From Manihot esculenta (lineage: Eukaryota > Streptophyta > Magnoliopsida > Malpighiales > Euphorbiaceae): a stretch of DNA of 64,000 nucleotides. Shown here piece by piece: positions 1 through 11,500 of this stretch (positions are counted from its first letter, which is position 1; each line of letters starts with the position of its first letter). The stretch covers positions 23,056,190 to 23,120,189 of the forward strand of contig NC_035170.2 in the NCBI RefSeq assembly GCF_001659605.2, given 5' to 3'. A model generated the notes under the pieces. The model was not told the DNA's origin, searched no databases, and was given only the letters and a program-made list of their open reading frames with translations. Position numbers and translations under genes: made by a program.

Positions 1-786
<786 letters not shown>

Positions 787-839
787 TCAAGATCTTCAAA
801 ATGAAATCAGTCTAAAAGACCACAAAATGGATTTCATTT

Positions 840-998
840 TGTTATAAGTTATAGAAAGTAAATATGGTAATATAGGAAGTAAATATTGATAGATGAGTCA
901 GTTGCTTAATCCTAGGGATTGTATAATCATAAACTTGATTTTCCTTCCTATTTAGATACCCTCTCTCATGTATAAATAGATTGTAATCTCTATTGTGA
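840..998 (+). repeat. Copia-1 left LTR (truncated)
   Basis: Matches the right LTR from its first base until ...CTCTATTGTGA, then runs straight into RT coding sequence. The last 25-30 bases of the LTR and the primer binding site are lost. Confidence 0.85.
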
Positions 999-999
999 G

Positions 1000-2127
1000 T
1001 CAGGTAAGGTTTGTAGACTTCGAAAATCCCTTTATGGCTTGAAACAGAGTCCTCGAGCATGGTTTGGCAGGTTTAGTGAGGTGGTCCAACAGTTTGGAAT
1101 GAAGATGAGTAAGTGTGATCACTCAGTGTTTTATAGAAATTCTGATAGTGGAGTAATTCTGCTTGTAGTATATGTGGATGATATCGTTATTACAGGAAGT
1201 GACATTGCTGGCATCACATCCCTAAAAGAATTTCTTAAAACACAGTTTCATACAAAGGATTTGGGTTCCTTGAAATATTTCTTGGGAATTGAAGTTATGC
1301 GGTGTAAGAAAGGCATCTTCTTATCTCAAAGAAAATATGTTCTTGATTTGTTGGCAGAAACAGGAAAATTGGGTGCTAAGCCTTGTAGTACCCCAATGAC
1401 CCCTAACCTTCAACTTACCACAGAAGATAGTGAGCCATTTGCAGATCCTGGAAGGTACAGAAGATTAGTTGGTAAGCTGAATTATTTGACTGTGACTCGT
1501 CCTGATATTGCATATTCAGTGAGTGTGGTAAGTCAGTTTATGTCCTCTCCTACTGTTGCCCAGTGGGATGCTCTGGGACAGATTCTTTGTTACCTTAAAG
1601 GGGCCCCAGGGCGAGGCCTATTCTATGGTAACCATGGGCACTCAAATATTGAATGCTTTTCTGATGCTGATTGGGCAGGTTCGAAAGTTGATAGGAGGTC
1701 AACTACTGGGTATTGTGTTTTTGTGGGAGGTAACTTGGTCTCATGGAAAAGTAAGAAGCAAAATGTGATCTCCCGTTCTAGTGCTGAATCTGAATATCGA
1801 GCCATGGCACAAGCCGTTTGTGAAATTTTGTGGGTACGTCAACTGTTGGAAGAAGTTGGGTTTTCAAATTCGGTGCCTGCTAAGTTGTGGTGTGATAATC
1901 AAGCAGCTATCCACATTGCCTCCAATCCAGTATTTCACGAGAGGACCAAACACATCGAGATTGATTGTCATTTTGTTCGTGAAAAGGTTCAACAAAAGAT
2001 AATATCAACAGAACATATCCGAACTGGAGAACAATTAGGAGATATTTTCACTAAAGTTCTAAATGGGACTCGAGTCGATTATATATGTAACAAGTTGGGC
2101 ATGATTAACATTTATGATCCAACTTGA
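1000..2127 (+). pseudogene. Copia-1 reverse transcriptase (C-terminal part) and RNase H
   Basis: Open frame of about 376 codons that enters in the middle of RT (LYGLKQSPRAWF) with no start codon of its own. Landmarks in order: the RT catalytic box YVDDIVITG (near 1170), the connection region LGSLKYFLGIE, then RNase H with SDADWAGS, SSAESEYRAM, LWCDNQAAIHIA and [13 protein letters not shown]. The frame is unbroken up to TGA at 2125-2127, next to a polypurine tract. An intact frame in a defective element suggests the deletion or insertion is recent. Confidence 0.88.
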
Positions 2128-2134
2128 GGGGGAG

Positions 2135-2319
2135 TGTTATAAGTTATAGAAAGTAAATATGGTAATATAGGAAGTAAATATTGATAGATGGGTCAGTTGC
2201 TTAATCCTAGGGATTGTATAATCATAAACTTGATTTTCCTTCCTATTTAGATACCCTCTCTCATGTATAAATAGATTGTAATCTCTATTGTGAAATAAAA
2301 CAAATATTATCCTTCTACA
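2135..2319 (+). repeat. Copia-1 right LTR (185 bp)
   Basis: Begins TGTTATAAGTTATAG right after the purine run TTGAGGGGGAG (2123-2134), which serves as polypurine tract, and ends CTTCTACA. Apart from its truncation, the left LTR shows only an A/G difference near 895 (gatgAgtc against gatgGgtc). Confidence 0.9.
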
Positions 2320-2324
2320 CATTT

Positions 2325-2636
2325 GTTGTTTTTATTAAGCTGTCCATATTTGGAGTTTGGAGTCTTGTATTTGACCAAATAGGTCTTGAATTGCAGCAGT
2401 TGTCCAATGCAATTATTTGACTGGTAATGTAGTAGAATTGGAACCACATACCAAAAGTCCTCACGTGATACTACTGCTCAAGTGGGTTTTAACACTAGCA
2501 CAGGTTAAGGATTTCTTGTCAGGATAAATTACTAGTCAAACATAACCCAAAGCCAATCACAAACTCAAAAATAAAAACACTTACAAGTAGCTACAAATTA
2601 TCATAATATATAAGATGTTTTTTCCTTATTAAAAAG
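2325..2636. other. SQE upstream sequence between two insertions
   Basis: Non-coding DNA matching 50485-50786 upstream of SQE copy 2 almost base for base. It is the displaced distal promoter of copy 1. I see no gene in it. Confidence 0.8.
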
Positions 2637-4716
2637 CACTACAAGATTTTTCCGGATTAGTAACGGATTTTTCCGTTACTAATCAATGAAAAATCCATTA
2701 CTAACCAGTTTAGTAACGGATGTATGAACCTCATTGCTAATGCAATAGTAACTGATTAGCAATCCGTTACTGATTTAGTAACGGATTTAGTAACGGATTT
2801 GTAATGAAATTTAGTAACGGATTTCAAATCCATTACTAATTTAATAAAAATTAAAAATATATAAATAAATTGCATCCGTTACTAAATTTAGTAACGGATA
2901 GAAATCTGTTACTAATTTGATAAAATAAAAAATAAAAAATATATTAAATTTATATTCCGTTATTAAATCTATTGTTAATTTTAAAAAATATTTAAAAAAT
3001 TATATTAAATTATTAATTTATTTCATTTTTTTTTGAAATGGAATTAATTTATTTCATTATATTTTACATTAGATAATAATTTAATTATGGTAAACTATTA
3101 ATTTTTTCATTGTATTTTATATTAAATATTAACTTTAATATTTTAAATTTTATTAATTTTATGAGAAAATTATTATAAAATTACATGAGAAAATTTTAAA
3201 AAATAAAAAATGTGAGAGAATACAAAAAAATGAGATATAAAAGAGAAAATAACAAAAGAAAGAAAATAAAAGAAAATAATGATAAAAATGAAGCGCAAAT
3301 AAGAAAAAAGGGAAAATTAAAGGAAATGAGAAAAAAGGAAGAAAAAATAGAAAAAAGAAAGAAAATGAGAGAAAGATGAAGAAAAAAATGAAGAAAAATA
3401 AAGAGAAAATGAAGATATACAAAAGAATGTAAAAAAAAGGTTAGAGTATATATATGAGAGAAAAGAAAGTAAATGAATGAATAATGAAAAAAAAAGGAAG
3501 GGATAATGATAGAAAGTGGAAGAGAAAATGAAAGAAAATAGAAGAAAATAAAAGAAAAAATATGAGAGAAAATAAAACAAAAATCAAGTGATTAAATGAA
3601 GATCAATAATGAAAGAAAATTGAAGAGAAAATTGAAGGAAATGAAAGAAAATTGAAGAGAAAATTGAAGGAAATGAAAGAAAATGAAAAAAAAATGGAGT
3701 TAATAATTAAGGAAAAAAATAAGACAAGGGAGAAATGAAGAAATGAGGAGAGGAGAGGAGAAAGAAAATGAATGAAATGAAGGGAAATAAAATGGGGAGA
3801 AAGAAAATGAATGAAGTGAAGGGAGATAAAATGGGTGAGTGTATAAATACGTGAATTTGTAACGGATTTAGTAACGGATTAAATCCGTTACTAAATTTAA
3901 AAAAAAACGCGGGCAAACTAAAATAAAAATGCGGTATTATTCTCCAAATTTTAGTAACGGATTAAGAAATCCGTTACTAATTTTTAGATTAGTAACGGAT
4001 TTAGTAACGGATTAAATCCGTTACTAAATTAAAAAAAAATGCGGGCAAACTAAAATAAAAAAGCGGTATTATTTTCCAAATTTTAGTAACGGATTTCTTA
4101 ATCCGTTACTAATTTTAGATTAGTAACGAACTCAGGAACAGATTTTTTCCGTTACTAAATTAGAAATAAAAAAACGGAAATTTAGAATAAAAGCGTGATA
4201 TTTTATTATCTAAAATTTAGTAACAGATTATAGAATTCGTTACTAATTTTCGAATCAGTAACGGATTTAGTGACAGATTATTTCCGTTACTAACTTAAAA
4301 AGAAAATTTGGAATTTTAAGAAATAAAAAATCGAATTTTTTTATTAAAAAAATAATAATAAATTAAATCCGTTACTAAATCTGTTACTAATTATATAATA
4401 GATTACATTCCGTTATTAAATCCGTTACTATTTTATTTATTTAATAACCGATTTAGTAACAAATTTATTAACGGATTGAGATTCGTTACTAATTTTTAGC
4501 TAATTTAGTAACGGATTTATAACGGATCTCAAAATCCGTTATTAAATTTATAAATAATTTTATTAAGTAACAGATTTAGTAACGAATTGTTAATCCGTTA
4601 CTAAATAATAAAAATTAGTAATGGAATATAAAATCCGTTATTAATCCGTTACAAATTTGTAACGGATTTAAATCTGTTACTAATATCCGTTACTATTCCG
4701 ACAAATTTTTGTAGTG
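2637..4716. mobile_element. CACTA-1: non-autonomous CACTA (En/Spm-type) transposon
   Basis: Left end CACTACAAGATTTTTCCGGA and right end ...TTTGTAGTG form imperfect terminal inverted repeats. The 3-bp duplication (AAG before, AAA after) agrees with the empty site at about 50788, which has one uninterrupted run of six A. Inside are dozens of copies of TTAGTAACGGATT in both orientations, clustered at 2650-2960 and 3850-4690, as expected of subterminal transposase sites. There is no transposase frame. The centre (about 3150-3840) is almost pure purine on the plus strand. Confidence 0.9.
3150..3840. repeat. Purine-only (GA-rich) tract inside CACTA-1
   Basis: About 690 bases of AAAGAAAATGAGAG-like sequence with very few pyrimidines on the plus strand and several local near-repeats (AGAAAATTGAAGAGAAAATTG at about 3614-3680). 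Open frames read from its minus strand (Phe/Leu/Ser-rich) are composition artefacts. Confidence 0.85.
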
Positions 4717-6070
4717 AAATAAGTTATTTTCTTTAAAATAATTTAATTTTTTTAATAAAAAATTATTTTTATTAATTTTTTAAATATTTTAAATGTCAAA
4801 AAATATGAAAATTGCTTTCCTACCAAATATTTTTCATAAAACAAAAGGAGAATTCAAGAAATTTAGCTCAACTCAACATATAAATAAGTAGTTGTACAAA
4901 TTAAATGAGATTCATTTATTTTTACTCTCTCCTATCCTTTTGGTTAAGATATAAATCAATTATAATAACTTTATTTTATTTTCAATACAACTTGTCTTTA
5001 ATATTTTATTTTTTAAAATAATAATTCAAATTATCATTACACTTTAATTCAAATCATTAGTAATGATTTTTTATTTGTATAAAACCTAATATCCTTATTT
5101 TATGTTAAAAATGGATACAATTTAAAATTAGCCAAAAAATATTATTTTATAAACTAAAATAATTGTCATTGTTTAATCTATATAAAAAAAATAAAATGAA
5201 CAAAAAATATGTGATACAAGAAGTGGATACATGGTATATCAAATGAGGGATAGAATTATCTTCAAGACAGTAACTTTAATAACTCTTAAAGCCTTTACTA
5301 AATTAGAAGATAAATTTTGCATAAAACTTTATTTACAATTAATCACAATATAAAAATCAAATGAGATTTATTTATTTACATTTGGACAACCATATAATCC
5401 AGGTTATTACATGAATAAGCGGTTGAATTAGTAGGAATTATTTGTTTGGTTGTTGTTTAGTTTTCTAATTATTTTGATATCTAATCTTAATATCTAGTCC
5501 GGTGGTCCTTCGAGTTAGGGTTTATGGGATTCTTATGATTTTGAGTTGTAGTTTAGTTTTCTAATTATTTTGATATCTAATCTTAATTCACTGGATATTA
5601 TCAAATGCAATGCCTTTTCAATGTTTAATTTGCCTGTCCAAACTTCAAAGAATATAAATAATAAAAAGAAATATTCACATTATAGATTGAAAAATTATTT
5701 TTTCTCATTCTTCTTTTATTCTCTGAGATATTAGTCTCTTGCCCATCCGGATATGGGACATCGGTCTCGACTGACCGGATAGTGAGTTTTTCACCTCTGG
5801 ATTGTTTATTTATTTAATACAATTTTTTTTAATAATATGTAATGTTTCTCTTACTTAATGTATTAAGTAGTAATTTTATTATTTATTTAATAATATGTAA
5901 TATTTCTCCTATCTCATAATTTTTGTCTATTTTATTTTTTTATATATATTAAGAAATATAATTTTTTTATTAACTTTCTAATTATATCTATCTTAAATAT
6001 ATTAAATTTTAATATATATTTTAAGATATTTTTTAAAAATTAAATAAAATTACAATAGTGAATTTATATA
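4717..6070. other. AT-rich SQE upstream DNA and start of block a, no gene seen
   Basis: Continues the squalene epoxidase upstream region (same as 50790-51090 then 59283 onward) and from about 4970 becomes block a, also found at 33703 and 50980. No supportable coding region. Near 5446-5505 a stretch present in blocks b and c (34200-34673) is missing and replaced by filler copied from about 5550. Confidence 0.75.
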
Positions 6071-6077
6071 TTATTTG

Positions 6078-6340
6078 ATAACCGCTGGCACTCAGGCCAT
6101 AGTCGAGCTCGGCTGTACTGCGACTCTATCAGCATAAGCGTTGAAAGAAAATTAAATGGCCGCCTGACGATGATGAGAAGGCAGGTACGCCCGTATGTAC
6201 GGCTCTGTATGATAGGGATAATGGCACTGTAGAGTAGGGTGGCGATTATGCACCACTAGAGGACAAGAGAAAAAGAAATAAAAAAGGAAGGTGTGAACCA
6301 TTCAGGGTAAGCTTACTCACTCATACCAAAACCTACCTCT
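6078..6340. repeat. GC-rich repeat unit, block a copy (internally deleted)
   Basis: Starts ATAACCGCTGG and ends near CTCACTCATACCAAAACC. The same unit in full is at 35275-35710 and 60950-61385. This copy lacks about 170 bp after GTCGAGCTC. It is clearly richer in GC than its surroundings. I do not recognise it; it may be an LTR or leader fragment. Confidence 0.6.
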
Positions 6341-6990
6341 TTCTAAATCTCACATTATCATTATTCTAAATTAAAAAAAATAAATAATAATTTTAAAATA
6401 ATAAAAAAATAAAAATTATGAGACAGAAATAATAGATTAATTATGGTCATGGGTTGATTCTGGTTCGAAACTGGGGATTTGATTTTATTTTTCGAATTGA
6501 ATTTAAGCTGGCCCACTTTAAAACAGTTCAAGGCAGTTTCGATTTTTTAATGGTTTCGATCTCGGTCCGGGTTTAAAGCGGTCACCATTCTAATTTTAAT
6601 TTCAATTAAATTCAAATTATAAATGGTTAATCCGACTTCGATTTTAAAAAAATTAAAAGTAAAAAACTTAAATAAAATATAAAAAAATAAATATAAGTAT
6701 TAAATTTTATTGAATATATATTTTATTAAATAGGTAAATCATAAAATGTATCCATTTACATGATATATGTTAGCATGATTATAAAAAATCAATCCAAAGT
6801 TTTATGAATTTTTCTTATGATTTATAGTGATTTATGCTTGAACTCACACTTATAATCAAATTGTTGAACTGCATGTACCCAATTAAATACCAAGTTCAAT
6901 TAAGGTTTTTTTTTTTTTTTTTTTTAATGATGAAACCAGCAAAATTCAAGTGACGTTTTCTTGACGGGCATAAGGACATTAAAGAATGTC
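6341..6990. other. AT-rich block a sequence with a deleted copia junction
   Basis: No gene. Around 6768-6800 the first bases of the copia-2 LTR (TGTTAGCATGATTATA) run directly into sequence that in block b lies 3.3 kb further on (39438). Block a has therefore lost copia-2 and what followed it. A 20-base poly-T occurs at about 6907. Confidence 0.7.
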
Positions 6991-6991
6991 A

Positions 6992-7002
6992 ATCCCATAT
7001 CG
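6992..7002 (+). promoter_or_regulatory. Upstream sequence element (USE) of plant snRNA type, block a
   Basis: ATCCCATATCG differs by one base from the plant snRNA/7SL element RTCCCACATCG. A TAATATTTTA box follows. The spacer between the box and the RNA start is about 20 bp shorter than in block b. Confidence 0.5.
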
Positions 7003-7038
7003 GCCAGAATTAAAACTCATTAATATTTTATGGAAATC

Positions 7039-7296
7039 GCTGAGCTCAGTAACGTGGGCTTGTAACCCAAGTGGGGGCTTTAAGGTGTTGGGACGTTGTT
7101 TGAGCCCTTATGGCAGGATCAGGCTTGGCTAATTTCTGGCTTGCCCGTTCCAAGCTGAGAGTTAAACCATGGGACCTGGGCGAAGGCTTGGGTCTCCTAG
7201 TTCCTAGAGCAGAGGGTAATGCGTGAGGCTGGCTTCACAGAGCAGCGATTACCTCTCGCTCCCAGCAGTGGAAGGATAACAGGTCAGTGCCATCAC
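7039..7296 (+). pseudogene. 7SL (SRP) RNA pseudogene, block a
   Basis: Begins GCTGAGCTCAGTAACG and has the stretch CTTGTAACCCAAGTGGGGGC that I recognise as the 5' domain of plant 7SL RNA. Later come AGAGCAGCGA and AGCAGTGGAAGGATAACAGG, resembling the S domain, and then a T6 run. Compared with the block b copy it lacks about 37 bases before the terminator, lost between two CCATC repeats, and has a shortened promoter spacer. It is probably dead. Confidence 0.62.
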
Positions 7297-7301
7297 TTTT
7301 T

Positions 7302-7784
7302 TCCCATTCACATTTTATTTTTTAAAAAAAATATTTGAGGATTAGAGTAATTGAAAATAAATAGCAAAAGCATATCAAATTAATAATGAAATGACTAACT
7401 CCCTATTCATATATGATATATCATAAAGTATTTCACCTAATCTATGACTTGCATATTAAAGGAGAAAAAACACAGTACAGTTCAGAATTGCTATTGATAT
7501 TATCATTCTAACCTCAAAATTAATTTTGAGGCCTCCATTTTCAGTAAAAATAATTATAATGGGACAATTGAATAATTAGAAACTATATTTTCCACATATA
7601 ACTGAACAAAATGCAAAGATACATTTCCTTTAATAGAATTAATCTCAGTTGGTAATCTAAGCCATACAGAATAAAGCAATGAATCGTGCACCACCGATAT
7701 CCTTCAAAAGATCTAGATGGTTTGTAGCAATACATTACGCTTTCATTTCTTGTAAGTATACGATCTAGGATTCAAGATTTTCTC
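7302..7784. other. Block a sequence up to the E1 insertion, no gene seen
   Basis: AT-rich, matching about 39993-40345 in block b apart from small indels. It stops at the CAATT target site of E1 (7785-7789). Confidence 0.75.
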
Positions 7785-7789
7785 CAATT

Positions 7790-8069
7790 TGACATGGAGC
7801 AACTAGCCTTGGATTTTACGGCAGACTTGGACCGGGGCTAATTTTTGCATTTTAATGATTTTTTTAGATATTTTGGGTATTTTCATAATTTTATATATTA
7901 GGGTTTTGTTTCTATTATAAATAGCCTCCTTTGGCTATTAAAAAGACACTTTTCAATCTTTGAGGAATTTCAATAAGACTTTTAGTCTTCTAGCCTATCT
8001 TTTCTCTTATTTCGTCTTAGCTAAACGATATTGGTTAAAATTCCTGACAGAGTCTAAATAGTCCTTTAT
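7790..8069 (+). repeat. E1 left LTR
   Basis: About 280 bp with a TATAAATAG box at about 7916. The end is two bases short of the right LTR's ...TTTATCA before the primer site. Confidence 0.88.
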
Positions 8070-8081
8070 TGGTATCAGAGC
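8070..8081 (+). other. E1 primer binding site (initiator tRNA-Met)
   Basis: TGGTATCAGAGC, the standard complement of the 3' end of initiator tRNA-Met, directly after the left LTR. Confidence 0.85.
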
Positions 8082-8358
8082 GAAGTTCGATCATGGTAGA
8101 TAACTGATCAAACATAATTTAGCCACATTTTTATTATCCACTACAAAAAAACAGTGATTTAGCGACCAAAATTTTGGTTGCTAAAAGGAAGAATTTGGTC
8201 GCTCTAAGACCCAGAAATGGAACAAAGAGGATCACAAAACTGTCCAAGGAATATAAAACAATAGGATATTGCACACCGTTTTACCATTTGAAAGTAAACT
8301 AAGTACTATACAGGAAAAGGCTGAACATATTAATACCCAAGCCAAGTCTTAGAGCATC

Positions 8359-9027
8359 ATCTGCAAACTTGTCAATGACAGCATGAACTCTTCGTTCAAT
8401 ATCTGACTTATTGCGAGCAAGATTTAGAATCTAAAACAACATTACACAAGGGAATTAGAATTTGTACTTCCAATAGCATTGCACAACCAAAAATGCAGTG
8501 CAGACTTGCGGACAGGTTACCTGCTCTGGGGCACCTTTGCTAACTCTATGCATTTTACCTTCACTATCAATGTAAGTCGAGGCTGTCCGCTTATCAGTTG
8601 GATTAAAAGGAAGGAAATGAACTTCTTGAATTCCAGCACGAGCCTTTTTTGGAAAAAGGAAACAAAATCAGACTAAAAAGAGGAAAGCAAGGAGGAAAAA
8701 GAAAAGAATAAAGCAGTACATTTTTCCAAATTAAATGGATAATGAGACATCAAACAGTGGCCAAAATATCACAAGAAACAATTAAGTTAATCTGTTGACT
8801 ACCTCTTTTGGATCAGCCAGCATTCCAACAATGGCATAATCAATTGCATCTTGATTCTCTGTTCTAGAAGCTTGAGCTGCCATCAAAACAACAGTATCCA
8901 CATCTACTCCTTTAGCAAAAACCTGAAAAGGTTAAATTCAGATACAATAAAAACAAGAAATAACATTCTATAATAGATGCTGGAGCAATAGTATCCTCCA
9001 ACCAACCTCAACAAGATTTTTGTCAAC
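8359..9027 (-). pseudogene. Captured plasma-membrane H+-ATPase fragment (introns kept)
   Basis: Read on the minus strand, four exon pieces of a P3A-type plasma-membrane proton ATPase appear in gene order. They are 9007-9027 (VDKNLVE), 8803-8922 (40 codons, [20 protein letters not shown]...), 8521-8643 (41 codons, [20 protein letters not shown]..., ending KGAPEQ) and 8359-8430 (ILNLARNKSDIERRVHAVIDKFA). All internal borders are GT/AG with short introns, so the fragment came from genomic DNA and not from a cDNA. It covers the cytoplasmic nucleotide-binding loop, including the KGAPEQ motif, but not the phosphorylation site or the membrane parts. After DKFA the similarity stops. A 15-bp piece (TTGACAAAAATCTTG) is duplicated at the right break. 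The fragment cannot encode a pump. Confidence 0.85.
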
Positions 9028-9039
9028 AAGATTTTTGTC

Positions 9040-9280
9040 AATAGAGAGAAAGGAGATTCAGAGGAAGCGGCGGAGAAGAGCAAAGAAGCAAGCAGACCAG
9101 CGGACGCAGGAACCAGACGCAGAACGACGTTGACAGCGTGGAGCAGAGAAACGATTGACGGGAGGCGCACGACTGTACCAGAGTGACGGAGAGGCCGAAT
9201 GGGGGAGGGAAGGGGAGGGCGGCAGTAGACTTGAGAGTTAGAGAGAGATTTAGGGTTGGGATTTAAGGGTTCTTTCAATT
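9040..9280. other. GC-rich segment in CACTA-2 of unknown origin
   Basis: Abruptly GC-rich (GGGAGGGAAGGGGAGGGCGG near 9200) next to the H+-ATPase fragment and bounded by AT-rich DNA. It may be a second captured piece, for example a 5' leader, but I cannot name a source. Confidence 0.45.
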
Positions 9281-11454
9281 AAGATTTTATTTAGGTTTAT
9301 TTTTTACTTAGCGTGGAGCAGGCTTATTTAGGTTTATTTTCAATTAAGATTTTCAATTAAGATTTTACTTAGTGTGGAGCAGGTTTGTTTATTTAGGTTT
9401 ATTTTTTATCTTTCAGTTAAAATTTTATTTTTATAGTTTAAATTATTTAAAATGTTTTATACTATATGTTTATTAATTTTGTCTTTAATGGTATAATTTT
9501 TTTAAAGATAAATAATATAGTTTTATTGTATTAAAATATTATACTGTATTAATTTATAATAATAATATTTTAAATTATTTTTTAAAATAAATTGTATTAA
9601 AAATAAGAATATACGTAAAATTATAAAAAAATATTTTAACAGTATATTTAATCTTAATTTAAAATTTTAAATAAAATAAAATTTAATTAAAAATTAAATT
9701 AAAATTTTAAAAATAAAATGGTCGCTGATTGGTCACTGATTGGTCGTTGTTTAGCGACTAAATTAATTAGTCGCTAAATATGGATTTAAATATATTTCCA
9801 CTCAGAAAATAGTCGCAATTTTGTCGCAAAATGGTCGCAAATATCTCGCGCCACTAATTCCCGCTAAATTTAGCGACGATTTAATATTTGGTCGCTAAAT
9901 AGCGACCAAATAACGACCAATTTTTGGTCGTTGAGCTTTTTATTAAATAAAAATATTATTTTCTTCATGTCGTAGCAGAATGGTCGCTGATTGGTTGCTA
10001 TATAGCAACCAAAAATTTTGGTCGCAATTTTACAGTTTTTTTATAGTGATTTTTATTATTACTTATTTACACATTTTTTAGCTTAATTTATGGTTTTTAT
10101 CTTGTTTTTACAGAAAAGGAAGAAATTGAAAAATTGGAGAAAAAGTACAGAAAAGGCTGGAAAAGTGATGGGGTCAAAGTGATTTGGCCAAATTACTCGC
10201 AGAGACTGGCCAAATCACTCGCAGAGACAGAAAGCTAAAAACTGGACTGACTCATAGAAAGCGATTGGGGCAAGTGATTTGCCCAAATCACCCGCTCCAA
10301 TCACATTGACAGCAGAAACTGACAGCAGAGCGGGAAAAAGGGAAAAATCATATTTAAAAAGAAAAAGAAGTCCAAATCCACCTCAAACACCACCAGCTCA
10401 ATACCAAAAGTCACGAGAATGTCCTTCTACCAAGAGAATTCCATTTGCAACAAAATTCAAAGACAAAAGAGGAATTAAAGACCACAAAGACCAAGTCAAA
10501 ATAGGGATTCCAAACCCTAATTGAACTTGGACTCTCCAACTATAAGAGAGCAGCCTCCAGACCAACAAATCATCCTCTCCCACCTTTGGAAATCTACAGA
10601 ATTCAGCAGGAAGCCTGCGGCAGTCCCTTCTTCTCTTCTTTTCTTCTTTCTTTTGTGTATTTTGCCCACCATGAGTGGCTAAATTCATTCTTTTCTAGTT
10701 AAAGTTGAGGAAATTCAGATTTGTGATGAATTGGGAGATTTAAAACTCCATTGTTAAACTCTTATTTGCTTTCAATATTTATGCAACTTGATTTTTTCTA
10801 TAATTGTTACTTTACTTTTAGAATCAATAAGGGCCCATTGCTTTTAAATTGCTTGAGTAATAAATTGTTTGAATGATTTAAGTCCGTAATTGCTTATATT
10901 ATTTGAACACAAATATAATCAGTTGCATAATCTAGACTTGACTACGCAGTTGACAAGGATAGAATTGGATTTCTCTAAGTCTTAATGCAGTCAACAGTTG
11001 TTCGATGCTAAATACCCTAAGGACGTTCCTTAGCAACTTGTTGATTAGTGTTTGATTGGTGAACGTTTCCTAATTGAACTAGAACTAAGGAGGAATTTGG
11101 TTGTGAGAAGCGTCTTCCACAACCAAAACTAATTTATTGAAATAAAATAGGAGTTTTAAATAGTCAATGATCAATTATGAACAAACTGAATTAAACTCAT
11201 ATTTCAACTAGAATCTCTTTCCCATTGAATTTCTCATTTATTTAAATTATTGCTTTCTCTTGCTTTCTAGATTTAATTCATCAAAACAAAACCCCCATCT
11301 TTTATTTATTTGTCATTTATTTGCCTTAGTCATTATTAGGAAAATCTTTGGTGTCAAATCCCTGTGGTTCGACCCTATTGCCACTATCTGCAAGTTAATT
11401 GTTGATTGCTTAATAGGTTTATTTTTGACGGCTTCGACAACCGCTATCAAAAAT

Positions 11455-11472
11455 TGGCGCCGTTGCCGGGGA
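11455..11472 (+). other. E2 primer binding site
   Basis: TGGCGCCGTTGCCGGGGA, six bases after the left LTR, the usual primer site of Athila-type elements. Confidence 0.85.
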
Positions 11473-11500
11473 TTTGATCTAACTAACGTATTTTCCTTTT

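Larger units (their letters stand above)
840..2319 (+). mobile_element. Copia-1: internally deleted Ty1/copia element in the SQE copy 1 promoter
   Basis: The element starts TGTTATAAG and ends CTTCTACA, with a 5-bp duplication CATTT at 835-839 and 2320-2324. The empty site survives in the sister locus (about 50480), where a single CATTT continues directly into GTTGTTTTT. The left LTR is cut at about 998. It joins in the middle of reverse transcriptase at a GTGA microhomology, so the primer site, gag, protease, integrase and the front of RT are missing. It cannot move by itself. Confidence 0.93.
8139..10048. mobile_element. CACTA-2: non-autonomous CACTA transposon with captured gene fragment
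   Basis: Ends are CACTACAAAAAAACAG and ...TTTTTTTATAGTG, with 3-bp flanks ATC and ATT; the uninterrupted site is in E2's other LTR (about 29735-29741). Subterminal regions are full of TTTAGCGACCAAA and its complement (8155-8200, 9720-10030). No transposase. The middle (about 8222-9280) is of different composition and includes exons of a plasma-membrane H+-ATPase. Confidence 0.9.
8105..11449 (+). repeat. E2 left LTR, interrupted by CACTA-2
   Basis: Pieces 8105-8138 and 10049-11449 together align with the right LTR 29705-31113. Near 10150-10300 it contains several copies of the GTGATTTGSSCAAATCAC-like motif discussed in the findings. Confidence 0.88.

Noticed and set aside
3159..3916. Phe/Leu/Ser-rich minus-strand open frames
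   Set aside because: They are the pyrimidine strand of the CACTA-1 purine tract; no domain and no splice or start context.
7039..7296. Reading the GC-rich unit as a Cassandra-type 5S-bearing element or as telomerase RNA
   Set aside because: No 5S internal promoter boxes, and no CTAAACCCTAA-type template; the 5' domain fits 7SL better.
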